From the NCBI GenBank assembly GCA_963800335.1, contig CAWDAN010000007.1, positions 496,001 through 560,000 on the forward strand: 64,000 nucleotides of DNA, read 5' to 3'. This document shows positions 55,385 through 64,000 of the stretch, one piece after another. The stretch comes from Flavisphingopyxis sp963800335. Its GTDB lineage: Bacteria; Pseudomonadota; Alphaproteobacteria; Sphingomonadales; Sphingomonadaceae. The notes under the pieces were generated by a model. The model was not told the origin of the DNA, did not search any database, and saw nothing but the letters and a program-made list of their open reading frames with translations. The stretch's first letter is position 1. Each line of letters begins with the position of its first letter. Both the position numbers and the translations under genes were made by a program.

Positions 55385-56311
55385 TCAGACCGCGACCGGT
55401 GCCGCGATATGCGCTTGCGGCGCGTAATCTTCCACCGCGAAATCGTCGATCGTGTAATCGAAGATGCTCGCGGGGCGGCGCGCGATCGTGAGCCGCGGCG
55501 AACCTGCAGGCCTGCGCGCGAGCTGCTCTTCGACCAGCGCGTCGTGATTGAGGTAGAGATGAACGTCGCCGCCGGTCCAGACCAGCTCGCGCGCGGGCAG
55601 GTCGCACTGCTGCGCCAGCATCCGCGTGAGAAGCGCCGCGGAGAAGACGTTGAACGCAAAGCCGAGGCCGAGGTCGCACGATCGTTGGTACAGCTGGCAC
55701 GAAAGCCCCTTATCGGAGACATGGAACTGGTAGGTCATGTGGCATGGCGGCAGCGCCATCGAATCGAGATCGGCGACGTTCCAGCCTGTGAAGATATGCC
55801 GCCGCGAGCCGGGATTGGTGCGCAGCGATTCGACGAGGAGCGCGATCTGGTTAATCCCCCGCCCCGGGCGGAACAGGCCGTCGCCCACGGGATCGTACCT
55901 CGGCCAGTCGACCCATTGCTTGCCATAGACCGGGCCGAGGTCGCCCCAGCGCGCGGCGAAATCGGCATCGGCGAGGATCGCCGCCTCGAAGGCATCACGG
56001 TCGATATCTTCGCCGGTTTCGCGGCGATAATGCGCCAGTGGCCAGTCGGTCCAGATATGGACGCCCTGCGCGACCAGCGGCCGGATGTTGGTATCGCCGG
56101 TGAGGAACCACAGCATCTCGCGCGTCGCGGTTTTCCAGAAGACGCGCTTGGTCGTCAGCAGCGGGATCGCGTCGTCGGCAAGGTCGAAGCGCAGCTGCGC
56201 GCCGAACAATGAGCGCGTACCGACGCCGGTCCGGTCGACGCGTTCGTCGCCCTCGCTCCACACGCGCCGCATGAGGTCGAGATATTGCTGTTCGTAATGC
56301 GGCTGGGTCAT
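55385..56311 (-). CDS. thyA: Thymidylate synthase
   Basis: A 308-residue enzyme methylating dUMP to dTMP with methylene-THF. The catalytic cysteine is in MALPPCHMTYQF and the dUMP phosphate/pyrimidine site in YQRSCDLGLGFAFNV; DRTGVGTRSLFG is the N-terminal loop. It is somewhat longer than the E. coli enzyme (264) because of an insertion around residues 90-140. The start at MTQPHYEQQYL matches the family. Confidence 0.95.
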   Translation of the reverse strand: MTQPHYEQQYLDLMRRVWSEGDERVDRTGVGTRSLFGAQLRFDLADDAIPLLTTKRVFWKTATREMLWFLTGDTNIRPLVAQGVHIWTDWPLAHYRRETGEDIDRDAFEAAILADADFAARWGDLGPVYGKQWVDWPRYDPVGDGLFRPGRGINQIALLVESLRTNPGSRRHIFTGWNVADLDSMALPPCHMTYQFHVSDKGLSCQLYQRSCDLGLGFAFNVFSAALLTRMLAQQCDLPARELVWTGGDVHLYLNHDALVEEQLARRPAGSPRLTIARRPASIFDYTIDDFAVEDYAPQAHIAAPVAV

Positions 56312-56431
56312 CGCGCCCTTGCTAGGCGAGCGGGGCATCACGAGCAAGTCGGGGCCGGTCCGATCCGTTTCGGCGCCACAGTGGAGACTTTAGCGCTCGT
56401 CAGGCGGAACCCTCGGCGGCATCCTGGATCA

Positions 56432-56842
56432 ATGGGGCAGACACGCCAGGCCTTCCCGAACGACGACGCGGCCAGCGATGGCGCGCGCGACCTTGTCGGG
56501 CTGATGCGATCGGCGCTGCCGCCGGCGCGGGTCGAACATATCATCCTGTCGGGTTTTGATTCGCATAACCGCCTGCTGTTTCTCGATTCGATCGGGAGCG
56601 GCAGCCGCGGCGCGGTTTCCGTCGACGGCGCCAAGCTGTTCACGCTGCTGGCGACGCCCCGCCTCGCCGCGATCGTCATGGCGCACAATCACCCCAGCGG
56701 CGATCCGACGCCGAGCCCCGGCGACATCGCGCTGACCGCTCGCATCGCCCAGATCGCTCGCTTTGCGTGCATTGCGCTAACCGATCACCTGATCTTCGGA
56801 CTCGAACGCCACACCAGTTTTCGCGCGCTTTCGCTGCTCTGA
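56432..56842 (+). CDS. RadC-type JAB/MPN domain protein, short form
   Basis: A 136-residue protein consisting almost only of the RadC-like JAB domain. The metal motif is AHNHPSGDPTPSPGDI (HxH followed by an Asp), with SGFDSHNRLLFLDSIGSG as the preceding strand. The helix-hairpin-helix N-terminal domain of full RadC (about 220 aa) is missing. The ATG was chosen at MGQTRQAF; the frame is open further upstream, overlapping thyA divergently. Enzymatic function (metal-dependent hydrolysis) is not established for the family. Confidence 0.75.
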   Translation: MGQTRQAFPNDDAASDGARDLVGLMRSALPPARVEHIILSGFDSHNRLLFLDSIGSGSRGAVSVDGAKLFTLLATPRLAAIVMAHNHPSGDPTPSPGDIALTARIAQIARFACIALTDHLIFGLERHTSFRALSLL

Positions 56843-56954
56843 TTGGCCGTTTCGCGCGGGGTCGAGTTCGCGCTTGATCGCCCCTGCCCGCGCCCCTATA
56901 CGACGCGCCTTGCCTCCTCCGACGCACGATGTTCGCATCCGCGCCGGACCCGGT

Positions 56955-57031
56955 CGGGGAGTAGCTCAGCCTGGTAGAGCACTGTCTTCGGGAGGCAGGG
57001 GCCGGAGGTTCGAATCCTCTCTCCCCGACCA
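56955..57031 (+). tRNA. tRNA-Pro (anticodon CGG)
   Basis: A 77-nt cloverleaf. Acceptor CGGGGAG pairs with CTCCCCG, identical to that of tRNA-Pro(TGG) at 3597, with encoded CCA. The anticodon stem CTGTC/GGCAG encloses the loop TTCGGGA, giving CGG. Confidence 0.97.
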
Positions 57032-57032
57032 A

Positions 57033-57067
57033 TTTTCCAAAATCGTCCGGGGGACGGTTTTGGAAAA
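57033..57067 (+). terminator. 16-bp inverted repeat directly after tRNA-Pro(CGG)
   Basis: TTTTCCAAAATCGTCC (57033-57048) pairs with 57052-57067 (one G-T pair) around the loop GGG, beginning one base after the tRNA CCA. The tip GTCC-GGG-GGAC is the same as in the hairpin of the CAT tRNA. No T-tract follows. Confidence 0.6.
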
Positions 57068-57190
57068 CTCTCTGGCCACGATTGTGGCAAGGCATGCAAC
57101 TCCCGAGCCGTTGCCTGCCCCAATTATGAGACGCCACGCGACACCTGCAACAAGCGCTGGCAGCCATCGACAGCCAATTATCCCGCTCAC

Positions 57191-57215
57191 GGAACCTTCG
57201 CCGCGACCTTCGGTT
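57191..57215 (+). promoter_or_regulatory. Possible EcfG (general stress) promoter
   Basis: GGAAC at 57191-57195 and GGTT at 57212-57215 are 16 bases apart, close to the alphaproteobacterial EcfG consensus GGAAC-N16/17-CGTT. It would start transcription about 40 bases before the small membrane protein gene. A hyphenated palindrome GGGCTGCCATGGTGGCAAGCCC-like element lies at 57226-57247, in the leader. Confidence 0.45.
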
Positions 57216-57262
57216 GGTGACGAAAGGGCTGCCATGGTGGCAAGCCCAACGGAGAGTTCTTC

Positions 57263-57412
57263 ATGCTTTTGACCATCGCGATCATTCTTGCTGTCTTGTG
57301 GGCGCTCGGCTTCCTTGCTTTCCACATCGCCAGCGGTCTGATCCACCTTCTGCTGATCATCGCAGTGATCGCGCTCGTCGTGCACTTCGTCAAAGGCCGT
57401 CGCGCAGGTTGA
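57263..57412 (+). CDS. Small hydrophobic membrane protein, lmo0937 type
   Basis: A 49-residue protein made of two membrane helices (TIAIILAVLWALGFLAFHIA and LIHLLLIIAVIALVVHFV) with a short basic end (KGRRAG). The pattern matches the lmo0937 family of small membrane proteins, frequent in proteobacterial stress regulons. It is too short for most gene finders but has GGAGA upstream, a possible stress promoter and a downstream hairpin. Function unknown; a role in membrane stress is inference. Confidence 0.75.
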   Translation: MLLTIAIILAVLWALGFLAFHIASGLIHLLLIIAVIALVVHFVKGRRAG

Positions 57413-57414
57413 CC

Positions 57415-57445
57415 GTGTTGGGCGCGCTCAGTTTGCGCCCAACAC
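57415..57445. terminator. 11-bp perfect inverted repeat between convergent genes
   Basis: GTGTTGGGCGC (57415-57425) pairs exactly with 57435-57445 around a 9-nt loop. It lies two bases after the small membrane protein stop and covers the last codons and stop of the convergent aminopeptidase gene, so one hairpin can end both transcripts. Confidence 0.6.
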
Positions 57446-59358
57446 CATCTTGTCGACCGGTCCCGTGGTCACCGAGTGGTAGGTCTTGCGCGTCTCGGCA
57501 TAGATCCGCTTGGCGATCGGCTGGCCCCAGTCGCCCTGCCCCATCAACGTCTTGAACAAGGGCGCGACGAACTTGCGGCGGCCGACGTGCGCGAGGAATT
57601 TCTCGGCAACGGGCACCGCCGGATCGTAGCGATTGGCGAGCGCGAGGTTGAGCCAGGCGTACAGTATCTCGTTGTTGCCCTCGTCCGACAGGCCGAGCCC
57701 GCTATCGAGCGCGCCGAGCTGCGGCGCTGAACGCTTCTCAGGCAGGCGGCTGAGGAAGCGCAGCCGCTCTGCGGTCGTCCAGCCTTTCCATGCCGCCGCA
57801 TCGGATCTTGCCGTCGGCGCCATAGGCCTTTGCCGCGGCATCGACTTCGGCAAACGCCTGCGGGTCGGGCTCGGCGACGTTTGATCGGAACGCCCGGCCC
57901 ATAGACCCACTGCGTCGAGCATCAGCTTCTTTTCGAGCGCGGCGTCGCCCTTGACCAGGTTGGCGCGCATGTCGGCGAGGAACAGCGCCGAAGTCGCGGG
58001 CTGGAAGGCGTGGCGGTCGAACCATCTCGCAGATATGCATCGAATTGTTCGCGTCCGACGATCTGCTCCATCGTCCGCATGAAGACCGAGCCCTTGTCGT
58101 AGATGATCCGCTGGCTCCGCCGTCAGGCGCATCCGCGGCCTTGGGCAAATGAGCTGCGTAATGTCCGCATCGGCGCCATATTCGGCGATCGCGCTCTTCC
58201 ATGCCGTCATATTCAGTGCGCTTCCTGCTTCGCGCGCTTGGTGCCGTAGAGCGCCTCGACGATGCGGTTTTCGAAGTAGGACGTGACGCCTTCGTTGATC
58301 CAGCTGTCGCACCAGTTGGCGTTGGTGACGAGATTGCCCGACCAGCTGTGCGCCAGTTCGTGCGCGACGAGGCCGATGAGGCTCTTGTCGCCCGCGAGGA
58401 AGGTCGGCGTCAGGAAGGTCAGCGTCGGATTTTCCATGCCGCCATAGGGAAAGCTCGGCGGCAGCACGACCATGTCGTAGCGGCCCCAGCGATACGGACC
58501 GTAAAGCGCCTCGGCGGCCGAGACCATCTTCTCGGTATCGGCCAGTTCGGCGACCGATCGCTCGATCATCGACGGTTCGGTCCACACGCCGGTGCGCGGG
58601 CCGAGCGCGCGGAATTCGAGGTCGCCCGCAGCGATCGCGATGAGATAGGGCGCAACCGGCTTGTCCATCGCGAAGCGGAAGGCGCGGCGGCCGGGTCCGG
58701 CGGGCTCGCCGACCTGCGACAGACGCAGTCCCGACATGACGACGGTCAGCGGTTCGGGCGCAGTGATCCGCGCTTCCCAGGTCTGGCGGATACCCGGGCT
58801 GTCCTGCGTCGGGATCCACGTCCGGTTGAGCGTCGGCTGGCCCTGGCTGAACAGATAGGGATAGGTGCCGCCCGCGGTCTGTTCGGGCGCCAGCCATTGC
58901 AGCGCCTCGGCGCCCGGGCGCGTGGTGTAGGCGACGACGATCTTGCGCGTGATCGAAACGTTCGACGCAGGGATCGCGATCCTCACCGGCGCGCCCTTGC
59001 CGGCCTGTTCGGCGCCCACATTGAAGGCCAGCTTCTTGCCCGACGCATCGGTTATCGACGCGATGTCGAGCCCGTCGCTGTCGAGGATGACGTGGTCGGC
59101 GCCCGGCGCCGCGAGAATATCGAGTGTCGCGCTGCCGCTGACCCGCTTCGCCTTGAAATCGAGCGCGAGGTCGAGCGCGACATGCGTCACGCGGGCAACT
59201 TCGGGCTCGGCATAAGTGAACGGGTCGTGCGCGTCAGCCGTCGTCAGGATCGGCGAGATCATCGGCGTTGCCCGATCGGCCAGCGCGGTCGGCGACGGGC
59301 CCGTCATGCTCGTGCAGGAAGCAAGGACGGCAAGCAAAGGCAGGGCAAATTTACGCAA
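57428..59358 (-). pseudogene. M1 family aminopeptidase, broken by several frameshifts
   Basis: The N-terminal two thirds (about residues 1-382) read intact: a lipobox-like LASC near residue 14, the substrate motif YGGMEN, and the zinc site HELAHSWSGN with WINEGVT carrying the distal glutamate. From about 58225 to 57780 the frame changes at least six times (for example LNMTAWKS, HLPKAADAPDGGA, YDKGSVFMRTMEQI, WFDRHAF and NVAEPDPQAF are each in different frames), then the leukotriene-A4-hydrolase-like C-terminal domain reads through to the end. The start is TTG at 59358 with AGGAG nine bases upstream, giving a signal sequence. Either a real pseudogene or a poorly sequenced patch; the intact ends favour the latter. 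Confidence 0.75.
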
Positions 59359-59806
59359 GATCAGACACTCCTGATGACGGGTGCCCAATCCTAGCGGCCC
59401 CGCGCCGTTGCGGCAAAGGGTAATCGGCGGAGATCGTTCGGGACCACGTAGATGAGGCAGCGAAGCCAAAGGCCTGAAACCTTGCCATCCAACCGACTCG
59501 GCGACCGCCAGGCTGCGCAGGCAATCCTGTGTTGATCGGCCTGCCGGTCGCGACCACGCGATTAATCATCTCTCCGCCTGCCACTGACGACCCGCGCGCG
59601 AAAAAGGGCCTTCGAAAGGGTTTGTTCGTTATAATATTATTGCGTTGTCAGTGGATTATGATCAATCGTGTCTTGACGCGCGGAAAAAAACTGACCAACC
59701 ATGATCCCTCACTAAGGTTAATATCGCAGGTCGGGCGACGAGCTTCAGGGGCAGTGCCTGATCCAGCGCGCAAAAATTCTATTCAGGGTTTCTCAAGGGG
59801 GTAATA
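59359..59806. other. Intergenic region upstream of the autotransporter gene
   Basis: A 448-base stretch between divergent genes. I see no coding region with support. The right half (59600-59790) is notably AT-rich compared with the window and contains TTGACG at 59673-59678 as a possible -35 element; a clear -10 cannot be assigned. AAGGGGG just before 59807 is the ribosome site of the autotransporter. Confidence 0.4.
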
Positions 59807-62800
59807 ATGAAAATTTCTCAGGTTCGCAGGTCGAGCTCAAATCGTCGCATTGCGTTGCTCGGCACCGTTGCCGGTATCGCGATGATGACGGCGACGGGTG
59901 CACAGGCGCAAAGCGCCACTCCGGAGGCCGCCACTCCCGTTTCAGACGTCGTTATCGGCCTATCGCCAATCAAGGATTTCCTCGCGCCGCAAGGCAATAC
60001 GATCGGGATTTCGGGCAATCTCGGCTCGGCGTCTGACCTCGTCACCGGTCCTCTGACGGGCGACTATCGCGAAGCTCAGAACGCGGCCACCGGACAATAT
60101 ACCGCCTACACGCAACAGACGCTGACGCCGGTTGCACCTAGTCCGCAGATCGTCATTGCCGACCCGGGTACGCCGACCACGGCGCGTGATCCGAACGACA
60201 TTACCGGCGTCGGTCAAATGATTGTCGATCAGCAGAACGGCTATATCGGCCTGTGCACGGCCACGCTGATCAACCCGCGTACCGTCATCTTCGCCGCGCA
60301 TTGCGTCAACGACGATGCCGCGACCGACTATGGCGCCGCCAATGGCGGAAAACCGATCGGCTTCGGCTTTGCGGGCAACGCTCTGCCAGGAATTCTCGAC
60401 TGGTATTTCGGGACTCATCAGACCAACACCGCCAACGCCTTCTACAATTCGAATTACGTGACCTACAATCCCGGCTCGCTCGAGCCCGAGGCCAGCTCGT
60501 TCCTCTATAGCGATATCGCGATGGCGGCGCTCGACACGCCGGCGGCCGGTATTCCGACCTGGGCGCTGATGTTCTCGCAACTTCCCGACCCTGGGGCGAT
60601 CGACGCGGACGGTACGGGTTACCACGTCGTCATCGAAGGCTATGGCAACACCGGCACCGGGACGACCGGATCGGGCGGCAGCGATTTTCGCCGTCGCATC
60701 GCCGAGAACACGCTCGGCGCGCTCGCCAGCCTCGACGACTTCGAGACCTTCCTGTTCGGCTCGCCCAACGGCCTCTACCAGAATCTCTACTGGATCGACT
60801 TCGACGATCCGCGCCGCGGCACAGCGACCGCCAGCCCCTATGACTTCAACGCCTGGCGTGACAACGCCCTGCCCAACGAGGGCATCACCGCGAGCGGTGA
60901 CTCTGGGCGGCCCGCTGATCCTCGACGACACCTATGACACGCCGCTCGTGATCGGCGTCCTGTCGGGCGGCTACACGCGTTTCTTCCCTGGCCAGCCCGC
61001 CAATGGTTACGGCACCGCAAGCTTCTACCAGCCGCTCTATCTTTACTGGGACTGGATCGTCGCGAATAACCCCTATCACTATGTCGCGGCACAGGCCGGC
61101 GACGGCAACTGGGAGGATGCGACGCACTGGATCAGCTCGCTCGATCCCAACTACATGGTGCTCAACGCCGCTGGCGATCTGGTCAACGGCATTCCCACCT
61201 CGCCGGGCGAGGGCACCAACCCGGGCGCCGGCTTCGGCCAGGCCTGCTATCAAGCAACCATCGGCTATAATGATTGCTACGATATCGCCACCGGCGAAGA
61301 GACGATTTCGGGCGATCCGATCGGCACGATCAACAACGGCAAGGGCTATGCGTCGGTTGATGGTTTGACAGCCTTCAATCCTGCACTTGAAGCCAGCACC
61401 GGCAGCGGATTGATTACCACAGGCGTGATCGAGCAGCTGGCGTTGCCCAATGCCACGCTTGGCAATGGCTTGCCCGGCGCGACCGGCTTCGTGCCCAACA
61501 ATAGCGACGGAGACCCGGTGAATGGGGTCGCGCCACGCTATTTTGACGTAACGCTGTCGGCCAACGGCACGACCAAGCTTTCGAGCGATGTCACGATTGA
61601 TCGACTCACGATCGCAGGCATCGGCGCAGCGCTCGACATCACCAGCGCAGGATCGCTGACCAGCTTGATGGACGTCACCCAGTATAGCGGGATGATGCGC
61701 GTCAACGGATCTCTCACGAGCGTCGGCGACTATTTCCTGATGAGCGGCGGCCTGCAGGGCAGCGGCATCATCAACGCGCCCTATTTCACCAGCATGGCGG
61801 GCGTAATCTCGCCGGGCACGCCCACGACGACCGGGACGCTGACCTTCAACGGCAACGTCATCCTCGCCTCGGGTAACGTCTATATGGCGAATCTTGGGAC
61901 CAACGGGGTGTCCGATCTGATCGACGTCAAGGCGACGAACGAGACGGCAGGTACGGCCTATATCGATGGCACAGTGATCTTCAACGCTGCCTCGGGGGCG
62001 CTCGTCCGCGACGGCAACACCTACACGATCCTGACCGCAGAGGGCGGCGTTTTCGGCACCTTCAATACGCCGGGGGCTATCAGCGCGATCCTGACGCCGA
62101 CGCTCACCTACACGCCAAATGCGGTACAGGTAGAGGTCGAGGCTGGACTTTATGCCGATGTCATCGACTCTTCGTCACCGATCCAGTCGGCCTTTGCCCA
62201 ACTGCTCGATCAGAACCGCGTGCAATATGGCGTCTATAGCGACCTGTTCGGGCCGCTCGACGTCCTGTCGCAGTCGGCTGTCCAGGCCGCGCTCGAAAGC
62301 TTCGCTCCGCGCACGCAGCCGCTCATGCAATCGATGGGCACCGCAGCGCTCGATGCAACCTCGCGCCTGTTGCGCGACCGCATGGCGAATGTCGGCGATG
62401 GGTCCGAAGGCGGCAGCGTCGCTTTCTACGGCGCCCCCGGCGGTGTTCTCGGCACGATGTCGGCCAGCGCAATGATATCGGCGAGCGATGCGCTTGCCAG
62501 CGGCGCACCCGACCGCGTGGTCGAGAACGCCTTGCCCGAAGACATCAGCGCCTACTTTGCCGGCGGTTATATCGACGGGAAGAGCGACGGGGCACCCACC
62601 GCCGTTCCATATGTCGGCGACGAGTTCGACGGCTATTACTTCTCGGGCGGCCTCGAAAAGGCATTTGCCGGAGACGGTTTTGCCGGCATCGCAGTCACCT
62701 ATGCCCACATGAAGGGCAAGCCGGGTGATCCGACCCGGTCGGTCAAGGGCAACCTCTACCAGCTGAGTTTCTACGGGGCGAACCGCTTCGCCGGGGGTCT

Positions 62801-63365
62801 CACTCTCGATGCGCAGCTGAGCGCGGGTGCCTATGACATCGATGCCGCCCGTTCGATCGCGGTCGGCCTCACGACCTACGACCTCAGCTCGAACAGCACG
62901 CCGTTCACGCTGACCAGTGAACTCGGGCTGAGCAAGGAGCTCTCGACGAGTTCGGCGATTGCGATCACGCCGCGGGTTGCGGTGCGCTATGCGAATATCA
63001 AGTTCGACCGCGTGGCCGAGCGGGGCGGCGGTCCTGCCCTGCAGTACCAGCTCGACAATTATGAAAGCCTGCAGGGTCGCGCAGGCCTGCGGATCGCCGG
63101 CAAGGGCAGCATCCAGCCCTACGTAACCGGCACCTATGTCCACGATTTCGACAACAAGCCCGACCAGTTCGGTGCGAACTTCGTCGGTGGCGTCGGCCCC
63201 AACGCCTTCTTCGCCCTTCCCGGCGACGATCAGGACTGGGCCGAAGTCGGCGCGGGCATCAGCACGACGGGACCTGTCTCGATCGGCATCTCCGCCGAAA
63301 CGACGATCGGCCGGTCGGACGTCAGCTACCAGACCTATCGCGCATCGGTCTCGGTCAAGTTCTGA
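59807..63365 (+). CDS. Trypsin-like serine protease autotransporter (frameshift in GDSGGPL)
   Basis: A protein of about 1185 residues when read through one shift. Signal peptide 1-35 (GAQAQS); S1 protease domain with the His of IFAAHCVND, an Asp in YSDIAMAALD and the nucleophile Ser in GDSG; a passenger of beta-helix-like repeats (about 440-790, for example VTIDRLTIAGIGAALDITSAGSLTSL region); and a C-terminal 12-strand autotransporter barrel ending ASVSVKF with a terminal Phe. At 60902-60905 CTCTGGG has one base too many: deleting one T yields GDSGGPLILD and joins the frames. It should cross the outer membrane by type V secretion and display a protease. A strong terminator follows. Confidence 0.85.
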
Positions 63366-63386
63366 CCCGATCGCGATGACAGGGAC

Positions 63387-63418
63387 GGGCGGCCCGGCAA
63401 CGGGCCGCCCTTTTCTTT
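63387..63418 (+). terminator. Intrinsic terminator after the autotransporter
   Basis: GGGCGGCCC (63387-63395) and GGGCCGCCC (63402-63410) form a 9-bp GC stem with a 6-nt loop, followed by TTTTCTTT. Confidence 0.92.
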
Positions 63419-63491
63419 GCGCGATTGTAGAGAGCCGTTGGACTGCAAACCGTTGTCGTGAGCGACGCAGCAGGCGCCGACCACCGGCGCT

Positions 63492-63659
63492 TTAAGGGTG
63501 TGAAGCGTCCTCTTCATTGCCCTCTTCGTCGATCAATATTCTCTGTGCAGCGCCATCGAGATCGTCGAACTGGCCCGAGCGCATCGCCCAGAAAAACGCC
63601 GCGAGTCCGCACAGCCCCAATCCCAGTGCAACGGGGATGAGGATGGCGAGCCCGTTCAC
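63492..63659 (-). CDS. ccoS: Cytochrome cbb3 oxidase maturation protein CcoS
   Basis: A 55-residue single-helix membrane protein beginning with GTG (VNGLAILIPVALGLGLCG), followed by FFWAMRSGQFDDLDGAAQRIL, the hallmark of CcoS, and an acidic tail. It is needed for insertion of heme and copper into cbb3 oxidase. The GTG overlaps the stop of ccoI as GTGA. Too short for the usual length cut-off. Confidence 0.93.
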   Translation of the reverse strand: MNGLAILIPVALGLGLCGLAAFFWAMRSGQFDDLDGAAQRILIDEEGNEEDASHP

Positions 63660-64000
63660 TTGGCGCTCCCGGCAAGGCGCAGGGCATTGCCGACGACGAT
63701 CAGCGAACTCATCGACATGGCGATCGCGGCGACCAGCGGCGTTACCAGGCCGGCGATCGCGATCGGGACGGCAAACGCATTGTACGCGATCGCGAGGGCA
63801 AAGTTTTCCCGGACGATGTGCCGCGTCTGGCGGGCAACGCGAACGGCGAGAGCCACCGGCATGATCCCCGGGCTGGTGAAGACCGCGTCGGCGGCCTGTT
63901 GGCCGACATCGCTGGCCGACCCTGGCGCCATCGACACGTGCGCCGCGGCAAGCGCAGGCCCGTCGTTGAGACCGTCTCCGACCATCAGAACGTTCCGGCC
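63656..64000 (-). CDS. ccoI: Copper-translocating P-type ATPase CcoI/FixI, C-terminal part
   Basis: The last 114 residues of a heavy-metal P1B-type ATPase; the gene continues beyond the end of the window. Visible are the hinge motif MVGDGLNDGPALAAAHVS of the phosphorylation domain and the two final membrane helices (FALAIAYNAFAVPIAIAGL and PLVAAIAMSMSSLIVVGNALRL). The overlap with ccoS identifies it as the ATPase that loads copper into cbb3 cytochrome oxidase. ccoNOQP, ccoG and ccoH should lie further on. Confidence 0.92.
   Translation of the reverse strand, partial: GRNVLMVGDGLNDGPALAAAHVSMAPGSASDVGQQAADAVFTSPGIMPVALAVRVARQTRHIVRENFALAIAYNAFAVPIAIAGLVTPLVAAIAMSMSSLIVVGNALRLAGSAK

Overview
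This window looks like a chromosomal segment of a GC-rich alphaproteobacterium of the order Sphingomonadales. The evidence is the gene order nuoN-birA-coaX-rnj-DUF1467, the pairs zapA/6S RNA/5-FTHF cyclo-ligase and cyclo-ligase/DUF2842, a tkt-gap-pgk-fda cluster, a class I aldolase of fda type, and a possible EcfG-type (GGAAC-N16-GGTT) stress promoter. This assignment rests on family recognition and context, not on a database search. Almost everything is core metabolism and housekeeping; I see no prophage, insertion sequence, CRISPR array, integron or rRNA operon.

Layout. 0-6 kb: the ABC-F factor EttA, an exported M28 peptidase coupled to a small lipoprotein, tRNA-Pro(TGG), and a secreted DUF305/LVIVD protein. 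6-13 kb: a CitE-like/MaoC-like CoA pair, a tRNA with CAT anticodon, a polysaccharide-deacetylase-like protein, a histidine-kinase-like protein with a degenerate ATP-binding domain, an Lrp/AsnC regulator, an exported repeat protein, and an Hpt-like protein without the usual histidine. 13-15 kb: a membrane-anchored coiled-coil protein. 15-19 kb: DUF1467, RNase J, pantothenate kinase III, biotin ligase. 19-36 kb: the whole 14-gene complex I operon nuoA-N on the minus strand, interrupted by extra genes (83 aa between D and E, 46 aa between E and F, two paralogous secreted proteins between F and G, 92 aa between G and H). 36-43 kb: inositol phosphatase family, EF-P, OPT transporter, M23 peptidase, L,D-transpeptidase lipoprotein, ThiE, a lipoprotein. 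43-48 kb: glycolysis/pentose phosphate genes fda, pgk, gap, tkt. 48.5-50.3 kb: coiled-coil protein, ZapA, probable 6S RNA, 5-FTHF cyclo-ligase, DUF2842, tRNA-Asp. 50-56 kb: AI-2E family permease, branched-chain 2-oxoacid dehydrogenase E1alpha/E1beta/E2, thymidylate synthase. 56-64 kb: RadC-type JAB protein, tRNA-Pro(CGG), a small stress-type membrane protein, an M1 aminopeptidase broken by many frameshifts, a trypsin-like autotransporter, and the start of a cbb3 oxidase maturation locus (ccoS, ccoI).

Two patterns run across the window. First, conserved genes that should be intact (nuoD, nuoF, birA, and others) carry single-base frameshifts that can each be undone by removing one base, mostly from a short homopolymer; I read this as sequencing or assembly error, with a denser error cluster in the M1 peptidase. 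Second, all four tRNA genes have an inverted repeat that starts inside or one base after the encoded CCA. The three longest share the tip TCC-GG(G/C)-GGA while the arms differ, and none is followed by a clear T-tract. The extra small membrane-protein genes stitched into the nuo operon by stop/start overlaps, two of them with clearly lower GC, are the most promising candidates for undescribed biology.
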